Source of the DNA: Oidiodendron maius Zn
Lineage: Eukaryota; Ascomycota; Leotiomycetes; Myxotrichaceae
DNA length: 64,000 nt
NCBI GenBank assembly: GCA_000827325.1
Contig: KN832870.1
Span: 4,092,001 to 4,156,000 of the forward strand
Reading direction: 5' to 3'
The stretch's first letter is position 1. Each line of letters starts with the position of its first letter. Below are positions 1-8,661 of the stretch, piece after piece. Position numbers and translations under genes: made by a program. Under the pieces are notes generated by a model. That model ran no database searches and had not been told where the DNA came from. It saw nothing but the letters and a program-made list of their open reading frames with translations.

Positions 1-312
1 GAAAAGAAGTTCTGACGAATTTGGTCCTCCAGAGAAAAATTATTTGTCAGTTGGAGGGCTTGTTTCCTTCATTTGCAGCAAGATTGAAGTTCTATAGGCA
101 GGAGTTCTAAAGGAAGGGGCTACCCTGGCCAGGTAGACATAATTGCGCTGGGTAGGCTATACGACTCACATCCAGTTGAAGTTCCAATTAAAACCTCGGG
201 AGTTAGTGAATTACAATGACATTCCTTCCACGGAATCAAAGGAGAATGTCCCTTTGGTAACCCACTTTGCCATATCATTTGCCGACCTACGTCTTCTCAA
301 CAAATACATATA
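1..312. other. Left-edge intergenic sequence
   Basis: This stretch lies downstream of the NUR1 stop codon and probably holds its 3' untranslated region. The open frames are short and resemble no family I know. I see no RNA gene or repeat. Confidence 0.5.
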
Positions 313-1805
313 TCACCACCTCGGAGGACCTTTATGAGGACTGCCATAAGCTCCAGGCTTTGACTTATTCCCAAAAGCCATCGGAGCACTCGTTCGTCTG
401 CTTTCCTCGACCCCAGCAAATGGCAGCCTGTTCTTTGGCAGAATAGGTCTGGTTCCATCGCTTTGTCTTTTAGTTGGGCTTTTACTCCTTTCTCTTTCCA
501 TTTCCGCTTGAGTTTCTCTTCGAGCCATACTGAGGGAGTCCCTTGGCGCCTCGCGGCGCCCACCATCTTGCATGTCGGACATGCTCGTTGCTTTCTTAAG
601 TGGAGAATTGGCGTGGCTGTATACGCCTAGACTGCCTCCATCGCCGGCACTTGTGCCTGTGGAAACCGCTCCGGGTGTGCTTTGTCGAAACCGAGGCTGT
701 CGTATAACAGTAAGTGGAGTCATGCCGGTAAATGGTGTAGGCTCTGGAGAGTTGTATGCAGAGGGTGTATATGCTTGGGGTGGTGAGAATGTTCTCCGAG
801 AGATTTGAGAAATATTGTCGGGGTCGACATGTTTGGCATAATTTGGATTTGGGTTTGTGCGAAAGCCTCGTTTCAGGATGACTGCAGGAGAGTATGTATC
901 GACGTCTCCGTCTCCGTCTGTCCCATCCACATTGTCAGAGGAGCTTCCAGGATATTGTGTACCTACATCACGGACTAGAGGGTCTAGTCGGGGATGAACG
1001 TATTTGATATCATATTCGCTCATCACCGCCTTATGAATTAGGGAGGTGTCCTTCTCCTGCCGAGAGAAACAGGATTGAAGGAGCAACAACTGGGAAGATA
1101 TCAGTAGTTGGAGTATTATTGTTGTAAAAACTGTTATGCTAGGTCGTGGATCAGACGGCACTGTAGGGAGGAACAGCATATAAACCAGAACATGGCCAGG
1201 GCTAAAGAGGCAGAACAGACGGAGGCAAGCAGGTATTGGATCCCAAACCGCAATCTCCCAAACATCTCTTGTCGGATCTGGATGTGCTCTAGACTCTGCA
1301 CTGGTGTCTCCAAGAACGCTAGAGAGAAGCCGAAGTGGCGAGGCAGTTGCTGGGGAGGAATCGACTCGGACTCTACGTGCGGAGGGTGTATTTTGTGGAG
1401 CATCAATCGACGTCTCGAATAAACGGTAATGTCGGGTTCGAAAAAAGGTGTATAATGCGTTAGCAACGGAAAGGCAACTTAGAAGGTAGACAATGAACGT
1501 GGCCTATACAGATTAGTATTGCCTTAAAGTGAACTTGGAAGGGTTCTTGCTATGTAGGTCAACCAGCTAGAGCCGGAGCTGGCGTCTCCAAAAACATCAT
1601 CGCGCCCGCTGTTCCCAGAGCTTCCACTGTTTGCCCTCGCAATCAAAAAAACCACGTGTAGACCCAGTGCAACAGGACCTCCGAACTGTTTTGAGTCCCA
1701 TTCTCTCGTCTCAAACTCTTCCGAGAGCCAAAGCAAGAAGTCTCCAGGGTTTAGGTAGTCCTTTATTCGATCTAAAAGTGGTTTTCTGCGCACGAGTCGC
1801 GGCAT
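313..1805 (-). CDS. nur1: Nuclear rim protein 1 (NUR1-like), inner nuclear membrane
   Basis: The product (about 481 residues) resembles fungal NUR1, which with the LEM protein Heh1/Src1 tethers rDNA and silent chromatin to the inner nuclear membrane. The N-terminus MPRLVRRKPL and the following DYLNPGDFLLWLSEE block are the family hallmark. Hydrophobic segments follow near residues 50, 90 and 170-200, and the C-terminal half is Ser/Pro-rich and looks disordered. Two exons: 1805-1551 and 1503-313. The intron (1504-1550) is inferred from frame continuity: its acceptor TATAG follows a TACTAAT branch point, but the only donor keeping frame is GC, so this would be a GC-AG intron. An in-frame non-ATG extension upstream was not used because family similarity begins at the ATG. 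It is divergent from VMA7 over 216 bp. Identity is from recalled family sequence, not a search. Confidence 0.85.
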
Positions 1806-2021
1806 TGTGCTCGAAATTAACGCTCTTCCCTTCACACCTCCAGTGTGCTGGATGAAAGAGGCGACACGCCTTTTGTTGTTGTTTACAACAGCTGAAGTCT
1901 CGGGCAAAGCTGTTGTAGGCTCTCGCTAGCGGGGTCATCCGCCTCAGGTAGCTCCCACCTCAAACTGGCATCTCTTTCAGAGTATCACCAGACTGTGACA
2001 CACTAGAACAATACACGCACA
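1806..2021. promoter_or_regulatory. Shared promoter of NUR1 and VMA7
   Basis: Only 216 bp separate the two divergent start codons, so both 5' leaders and core promoters must lie here. I see no clear TATA box, which fits housekeeping genes. Confidence 0.6.
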
Positions 2022-2556
2022 ATGGCAGCCCCTGCGTCAGCCTACAAAGATAGACAATTCCTTGCAGTAATTGGAGATGAGGTAGGATGGCTCTAGCTCA
2101 TTTGATTGAGTCTCAGGCTGATGGAATTCTCAGGATTCAGTGACTGGACTGCTGTTAGCGGGAATCGGAGTATGAATTCCCTCTTCAAAGATCAATATAT
2201 GTGAAACGGATACTGACCAAGAGATAGCATGTCACTGCCCCACCAGACTCACAGAAGAATTTTCTCGTTGTCGACAGCAAGACGGAGACTGCAGCTATTG
2301 AAGAAGCATTCGAAAGATTCACCACAGAGAGGAAAGATATTGGCATTCTGCTAATCAATCAACATGTGCATATGACCTCCAGAGTGATAAGAGACAGCGC
2401 TAATTTGACCTTCAGATTGCTGAACGGATACGCCACAGAGTCGATACGTATACTGCGGCATTCCCAGCGTTGCTGGAAATCCCGAGCAAGGACCATCCGT
2501 ACGACCCCGAAAAAGATAGCGTTTTGCGGAGGGTCCGAAGGCTATTTGGGGAGTAG
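2022..2556 (+). CDS. vma7: V-type proton ATPase subunit F
   Basis: This is subunit F of the V1 sector, part of the central rotor stalk that couples ATP hydrolysis to proton pumping into vacuoles and other endomembranes. The spliced product is 124 residues, the usual length. It carries the conserved [17 protein letters not shown] start, the [10 protein letters not shown] strand, the ILLINQH segment and the C-terminal [25 protein letters not shown]-like end. Four exons: 2022-2081, 2134-2169, 2228-2365 and 2416-2556. All introns are GT-AG and phase 0, and intron 2 has a TACTGAC branch point. The 36-nt second exon is small but the joined reading matches the family without gaps. It starts 216 bp from NUR1 on the opposite strand. 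Confidence 0.95.
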
Positions 2557-4045
2557 ATATAGAGTGTGTTAGTTGATACTGGAGTTTGCTGTGAGCTCTC
2601 AGAAAGGGCTGGCATCATCACGGAGTTATATTTAGCTGCAGGAAGGCGGGTATCAATTGCTGGACAACTGTCTACTGCTATAGATCGAATATTGATATGA
2701 ATGTATGAGATGCTTTTCTCGAAAAGCTGGAAATACGATCAATGCGGTTATCATGTCGAGAGCAGCACACATCTGTATGATCTTCTAGGCAGCCTAGCGC
2801 CCCGCATGGAATGCCAACGTACGTAGATATAGTTCTGCCTTCAATAAGGTTCCGGCACAAAGAACTACCTAATTTAGTTCCGTTATCTTAAAATCATGTG
2901 TAGCATCTCTAAATACGCCGCAGAGCTTGTAGATATCGAGCACCACTCATTAAAAACCTTTGTAATTGTGCTCGACGAATATACACCTAGGACGGATGGG
3001 GAGCCTATAAAAAGTACGTCTTATTGAATTGAAAGCCATACAGATAGACCTTCACTCGCAAAGGCAGTCGGTACACAATGAATATATCGGCATACAGTTT
3101 CCATATTGCAGATCGGAGCCAGGACCAAGACCTACGTGAATGAGTGAAGTGGGGCTAAAAATGGATACGTATCTCGTTCTACATCTACGCCGACGAGAGC
3201 ACGGTCGCTGATCATCACGAACCACTCGACTACTAACTACGCGTTAAAACCTTCCTCATGGCACCGCACGAAGGCGATGAACACAACGAAAGCGGGTGTG
3301 GCAAGCCACGAGTGCAATCAAAAATTCCCCCGATTACGTGACCGAAGCCAAGTAAACGATTCTCGCCACCCCGATGTGCAATGGAGGGCTCGTATCGCCA
3401 GTCCCTAATTCGTGAGCTAGGGTACTGTCAAGAAGGTAAGTATGAAGAGAAAAGAAGAGAAAAAGAGCAAGAGGTGGAAGATTCTGCCAGGCTTTATACC
3501 TCATGGCGGCGCTACTAAGCGAGATATCGGCTGCAACTGTTTGCAGCTGTTTGCAGAGATCACGTGTTGGTTGCATCGACTCCAAACTGGACTAGATAAA
3601 GGCCGTTTTCCGAATAGTTCACTTCTAGGTACTACTACTTCGATTGTTAAGCCGTTGGGTTTGAGAAGGGGGATATAATAGTACAGCGACTGCTTTGTTG
3701 ACCTTTGTATTTGGAGAGGCGTACGGCGTCCCTCCAGACTCACCTCTATCTACACCAATGAAAGAGCAAAGAATGATCTCCAAAGGCTGGTTCCGCGGTT
3801 TTGGAGACCCAGGCAGAGATGGCTTTGATATGAAATCAATTTCTACCCATTCAAAGAGCATTTACCTTTGGTACACCCTGAAGTATAAGGATTTTCAATT
3901 TTGACTCAAGCATCTTGTGACCGCCGAAACGTCATTAGCTGCTCCCCGCCACTCCTGTACCGCAGCGCTAAAGCCTCCAAACGCCTATTCTCCTTCAGCT
4001 TCGCAACACTAAACCATCTCTCCGCACCTCCACCATCAATCCGCC
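2557..4045. other. Intergenic region between VMA7 and NPC2
   Basis: About 1.5 kb holding the VMA7 3' end and the upstream region of the NPC2-like gene. Open frames are short, overlap on both strands and show no family similarity. I see no RNA gene or mobile element. Confidence 0.5.
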
Positions 4046-4791
4046 ATGAAGGTCTCCACGAGTCTCCTCGCCCTATTCCTAAGCAGCCTCGTGGCCGCTG
4101 AGGGCCTCTCCTTCAACCCTTTCAGCGGCCAGAAACCCCTAGCCGGCGAGCGCGCTACAGTTCCTGGCGATAGCCCACTTACCTATTGTCAGGGCGAACA
4201 CGATGACGACCTCCTCGTCATAGAGTACATTAATCTTGACCCTAATCCTCCTGCAAAGTAAGTTTCTTATCCTCTTCTTTGTTTCCATCGTATTCATAAC
4301 CCACTCAAAGTACGCATCAAGCTAACCTCTCCGTCTCTGTAGAGGCCAGAACCTCACGATCGAAGCAGTCGGTACCTTCCTCGAAGACGTTGATAATGGC
4401 GCGTACGTCATCCTGCAAGTCAAGTACGGCCTGATCAAACTCGTCAATACGGAGACCAGTCTCTGTGAGCAGGTCTCAAATGTAAATCTCGAGTGCCCAA
4501 TCAAGAAAGGGAAGAAGACGATTACAAAGGAGGTCGCGCTGCCGAGGGAGATTCCTCCCGTAAGTTTCCCCGTGTCTTCTACTTAATTGTGGTATGATGT
4601 TACAACGGAGTGATATGTTTGCATGGACTACGTTCAAATAGTGTTAGAGTGAATGTGGATTGTTGCGGACCTGAGCCTGATGCTGACTCGTGATATGATA
4701 GGGAACCTATACTGTTTCTGCCGATGCATACACTGCGCGCCCTGAAAGCAAGAAACTCACCTGCTTGGAAGCGACAGTTACCTTCACATAG
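4046..4791 (+). CDS. npc2: NPC2-like phosphatidylglycerol/phosphatidylinositol transfer protein (ML domain)
   Basis: The 172-residue product is a small secreted or vacuolar lipid-binding protein of the ML (MD-2-related lipid recognition) family; the yeast relative Npc2 binds sterols and phospholipids in the vacuole lumen. It opens with a signal peptide (hydrophobic core LLALFLSSLVAA, residues 7-18). The mature part has the family cysteines: one after PLTYC near residue 50, then C in SLCEQV, C in LECPI and C in LTCLEA. Three exons: 4046-4257, 4343-4559 and 4702-4791, with GTAAGT donors and a CTGAC branch point in intron 2. Length and intron-exon continuity match fungal homologues. A long region without intact genes follows. 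Confidence 0.92.
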
Positions 4792-5456
4792 ACGGGGGTT
4801 GGCGGGTGGCTGAAAAGGTGCGGGCGATATGATCGAGGACTGATACAGTATCGTAATGTAGGAGAGCGATGTTTCTTTTGATGCATTATTGGCAATATAG
4901 TAGATACCTTGATTGTTTAAGTTTCCGTTGACAGAGCATGCACGTTGAATTAAGGGATTGCTTATTCAGAGTAACTACGAATAGGAGTTATAAGATAATT
5001 CGGCACATCTGCATCATATTGTTGTGCTTTTAAACGGCAATGTGCCTACTATGTGGTCAAGTCCGTGGATAATATGTGCTCAAGAGATTGTCAGTTATCC
5101 CTTAAACAATCAGATAGTTCTTGTCTATAAGGTAGATCTTATAATATTGTTGGATAATACACCTGTTCTATAGCGATCTAGTGCCTCGAGAGGTTCCAAG
5201 AGGTATCTATATTGGAAAAGTTCACGTATAAAAATTGTTCAGTGGAAGCAGGAATCAAGGTGAACATCTCTCTATGCCAGCTGTATTCAGGCTAGTTCAG
5301 TATATGTACAGCATGCGACGAGGTTGTGGTCAACACATGAAAAATTGTGCGATCATAACGAGGCACTGGATTTTTTTTTCATTGCTTTGTATCACAATTT
5401 AAACCCCTCTTAGCCTTAATCATAGTCTTTGTTATCGTTACATATTCCTTTTTACT
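4792..5456. other. AT-richer intergenic sequence downstream of NPC2
   Basis: About 660 bp with no open frame of note. It is visibly richer in A and T than the neighbouring genes and leads into two decayed gene relics. Confidence 0.45.
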
Positions 5457-5720
5457 ATGATTTCTTTTGAAGCAAATGCTCGATTTGAGACAGCTATCAA
5501 TGATTTGCGGAGGGTCTTCAGTTCTGGCGATGCTACGGCCTTCAAGTCAACATCTCCAGAAGATGTCTGGAACGTGGTCGAGGAGATTTAGGAAGTTCAG
5601 CGAAGGCGGAACTCCCTTCGAGTTATGAAACGTATTTAGTCATTCCTGAAGGCTCTACATGGGTATTCGAGGCAGTTGCTGTTGTCTGCATTGGAACGCC
5701 ATTTATTTCTTGGATCTGGG
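5457..5720 (+). pseudogene. Relic of the N-terminal (DUF7708-like) part of a fungal STAND/NACHT protein
   Basis: The reading from ATG 5457 gives FEANARFETAINDLRRVF, then SPEDVWNVVEEI, then MKRI and FLKALHGYS. That order matches the N-terminal domain found ahead of NACHT or ankyrin modules in many fungal STAND (NLR-like) proteins. It is broken by in-frame TAG codons at 5589 and 5637, and the last block (VVCIGTPFISWIW) is in another frame, implying an indel near 5665. A GTAAG at 5720 may be a surviving intron donor. No nucleotide-binding domain follows, so the gene is truncated as well. The family call rests on recalled motifs. Confidence 0.65.
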
Positions 5721-5790
5721 TAAGTTTTCACCTTCATTGTCTTCCTAACTTCACAAGCTGTAGTAAAGTATCCAAGAGGAAGAATAACTA

Positions 5791-6135
5791 ATGGGAGATC
5801 ACAGAGCCGACCTTACGGCGGCATCAGTAGCCTATCTTCTTGAGCCACAGTGGAATCCGATGATGGAAGAACAGGAACTGTGCCGTATCCACCGCCTTGG
5901 GCAAAGGAAGGAGACTATCTGCTACCGAATCCGTGGCCCCTTCGAAGAAGTTCGTGCCAAAATTTCCCAAAACTAGGTTCATGAGGGTTACTCGTATTTA
6001 GTGTATATGGTGCAGACGTACCAATAGCGAGTCGTGCAAGTACAAGAACTCAAGAAAGACATCACCGCCGAGGCTTTTAGTGCAAAGGGACGCAAGAACC
6101 TCCTAGATGATACCAATAGACTTCAGATAAGTTTC
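5791..6135 (+). pseudogene. Relic of the C-terminal helicase lobe of a SNF2-family ATPase
   Basis: The frame from 5791 encodes DLTAASVAYLLEPQWNPMMEEQ followed by CRIHRLGQ and YRIRGPFEE. This is SNF2 helicase motifs V and VI, where the arginine-finger block R-x-H-R-x-G-Q normally ends the helicase core. The frame stops at 5976. Further on, around 6050-6130, another reading gives KKDITAEAF and GRKNLLDD, which fits the region after motif VI in SNF2/RAD5-like proteins. Motifs I-IV are absent from the window, so this is a stranded 3' fragment. The DUF7708 relic lies about 70 bp upstream on the same strand. Confidence 0.7.
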
Positions 6136-6284
6136 ATTGCACGTACGTAGCGGCTGTATTAATTCGTTGGAGAACCCAGAACATGCGAGATCAGCTTGTA
6201 TAGAGCTAATATCGTACATACATTAGAGTTCGTGTTACACCCTTATTTATAATGTGCTTCTCAATGATTTCCGCTTTTCCAGAT

Positions 6285-7263
6285 CTATAACTTTTTCTTC
6301 CTCCTTTCAACTGCATCAACCTTTGACGCAGTAAATGCTGTCGCTGTAGCTTTGATACTACTATACAAACAATCTATAAAGAATAAGCTGACAACTCTAG
6401 AAAGGGCAGAAGACAACGCTATCTTACATCCAGGAATGACAAGCCAGACAGCATTCATGAGCACAAAGTAGATCCAGAAGTAGAATGGCTCTGGACGGTA
6501 GTACACCTTCCCAGAGTAGAATTCGTCAAACACAGTCGTAGCAAAGTACAGCGTATCCCCATAGACATGGCCTGTTGAGACCAATGCCTGGATAGGATGT
6601 CTGTATGACGAGTCCCTGACAATGAGCAGTGCAGTCAGGAGGGAAAGAGGCCCCCACGTGATCTGGCAAACGTCAGTCCCGTTTTGTCCCGATCCAGCTG
6701 GCGAGGTGAGGTGAATGGCATTAAATCTCCTGACGAGACTTGTTGCCAAATAAAATACATACTACCGTACAAGTCTCCATGCAGAGCACAAGAGGGTCGG
6801 AGGTCATGTATCGCGAGTCGGACAGCGCGTACTCCTTCCACAGCTGTCCGAAGAAGGATTGGACGCCGGCCATGCGGTGGTGGTGCAGGACAAAGTATCC
6901 CTCGAAGAAGACGTGGATGGATCCCGCTGGAGAGGTCAGGATACGCGTATCGCAGGGGTTCTTATTTGAGGGGTTTATATCAAGAGCAGTCCATTCAACC
7001 AGGAAAATACAAAGGCATCAGACTGACAGACAAGACTTACTCAGGATAAACCACAGTACCAATGCCTGGTCTTCGCCGCTGAGATAGGGACGCGCTCGCT
7101 TTGCAACCAAGAATGTCACCAGCAGGAGGGCTGTCAAGCCAGCCGCGAAGGTGTGGACGAGGGACAACACGCTCCATTCATTGGGGATGAAAGCGCCTCC
7201 CGAAAGTGCGACGCCGATGGGATAGTAGGGATGCTGGGAGACATTCCCCTCTGCTGGTACCAT
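6285..7263 (-). CDS. Emopamil-binding-protein (EBP) type sterol delta8-delta7 isomerase
   Basis: The 253-residue product is a multi-pass ER membrane protein of the EBP/EXPERA family; animal and plant EBP moves the delta8 sterol double bond to delta7. Three exons: 7263-7041, 6926-6766 and 6662-6285, GT-AG. The residues known to be needed in human EBP have counterparts: His79 and Glu83 in HVFFEG, Glu125 and Thr128 in METCT, Asn198 and Trp201 in NAVW. The block WKEYALSDSRYMTSDP is a family signature, and four or five hydrophobic segments are visible. The C-terminus is a KKKL-type basic tail, a possible ER retrieval signal. Fungi generally use the unrelated ERG2 for this step, so the exact substrate is uncertain. 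It is divergent from SET3. Confidence 0.88.
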
Positions 7264-7600
7264 GTTGTGCACCAAAGTGGCGTGTCTATTACTTTCAACC
7301 TCTGCAGCACCAAAAACTATTCCACGTGGATACACGCCTCGACGCTCGCTCGGCGATCTAATCTCAATCTCTTTATCAGATGGAGCACACGCGGTCACAT
7401 GACCACCCAAGTCGAGCTCCGCCCCAGTTCGTCGCCGTGCTTTTTCTGGGTCTGGCCATATCGCGCGGGCGGTGATTGGCTGCTGACCTGGCTGAGAGCC
7501 GGTTAGGCTTGGCAGCTACGGCAGAGAATAAAATACCGAAACGCACTCGCTCGTCTCTCTTGTCTCTGGCCAATCACGTGGCGCTCGTATCCCTCGCCGG
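7264..7600. promoter_or_regulatory. EBP/SET3 divergent promoter with E-boxes and CCAAT boxes
   Basis: The sequence between the EBP start and the pyrimidine-rich SET3 leader holds two CACGTG E-boxes (7323-7328 and 7575-7580), a TCACATGA-like site near 7395, a CCAAT box touching the second E-box (7570-7574) and an inverted CCAAT (ATTGG) near 7475. CACGTG and TCACATGA-type elements are bound by bHLH factors, including SREBP-type sterol regulators in fungi; CCAAT is bound by the HAP complex. Binding here is inference. Confidence 0.5.
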
Positions 7601-8661
7601 TTTAAGGGGGCCAGCTTTTCCGGGTCGTCCATCGCCCTCGACCATCACCGCTCTCTCTGCCTGCACCCCATTCTTTCCTCTCGCGCTGCGTCCTCCTCCT
7701 ATCTCCTGCCTTGGCATCTCTCTCTTGCACACCAGAGAGAGAGGGAGGGCGTGTGCCTTTGTGCCACCCTCCCCCGCGCATGCCTCTGTGGCAGCACCAC
7801 CACAACCCGCGGACTCCGCCCTTCCTCCCCCGCCGGCGGCACCTCCAACTGCCTCCCATGGCGCTGCCGCCCGCCCTACCCTCCGCTGCAGTGAGCCCGC
7901 CCTGCAGCCCTGCGCTGCGTGGTCTCTCCCGCCCGCCGTAGCACCAGATCCAGCGTCGCGGCTTAAAGCGGCCCCGGCGCTAAGGAGCATCCTTTCCAGC
8001 CCATCTCCCCCTCAGAATCCCCTTCGACATACAACACCACTCTCTTCTCTCTCTCCAATCTCTTCTCCCGCTTCTTCCTCCTCCTCCAAACTACCGCCGC
8101 CACGCCCTCCCCCTCCGTCCCCTCCTCCATCGCGTCCATCACCATACGCCCTTCCCGTCGCCCACGCGTGACTGCGAACAGCGCCACCCTGACTTGAGCC
8201 CGCTCTCGCTGCCTCTCCGCCTGCCCTTCTTTCCTCGTCCTGGCCCTTCGCCTCCACCTAGGTTGAAGAGTCTGCATCCGCGCCTCAACACGCTCCCTTC
8301 CTTCCCCCCTCAACTCCCCTCTCGAGCTCTCTCCTCCTCCTCAACCATCTTCGAGTCGACTGCTACACGCGACCTTCTCGTCGTCCAGGTACGCCTACCC
8401 ATCTCTGCCTCTCGCGGGCCACCTCCCCCGTCGAGTCCGCACCCGTGTTGACCCTCCATTCGAGAGAGCAGGAGTCCCCGCCGGGCGCTGCAGCCCAAAC
8501 TGATGACAGCGATCGGCCAAGGCCCTCGTCCTGCTCGCCCTGCGGCCCTCCTTTCCATCGAGTCGCGGCCGTCTTCGTCATGCGACTCATGTCTAGACAC
8601 CAGTGAACTCACCTCTTCTGCCCTCGCACGCAAATAGCCACCCCGAGGCTCCTGCTAGATT
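7601..8661 (+). promoter_or_regulatory. Long pyrimidine-rich 5' leader of SET3
   Basis: About 1 kb immediately before the SET3 start is dominated by C and T on the plus strand (many CTCT, CCTCC and TCCTCC runs). CT tracts are common near fungal transcription starts. Frames are open for long distances on both strands only because of base composition. The longest plus-strand frame (7476-8171) has no ATG. Short ATG frames, for example near 7780 and 7857, would act as upstream ORFs if transcribed. Confidence 0.5.
8389..8637 (+). other. Probable intron in the SET3 5' untranslated region
   Basis: A strong donor (CCAG followed by GTACGC at 8389) and an acceptor (CAAATAG ending at 8637) bracket 249 nt just upstream of the SET3 ATG at 8662. 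Removing it would leave a short leader of about 24 nt between the splice junction and the start codon. It is longer than the coding introns in this window and is proposed from splice signals only. Confidence 0.45.

Noticed and set aside
7476-8171. A 231-codon plus-strand frame upstream of SET3
   Set aside because: It begins at TTG, contains no ATG, and is a Pro/Ser/Ala translation of a CT-rich leader.
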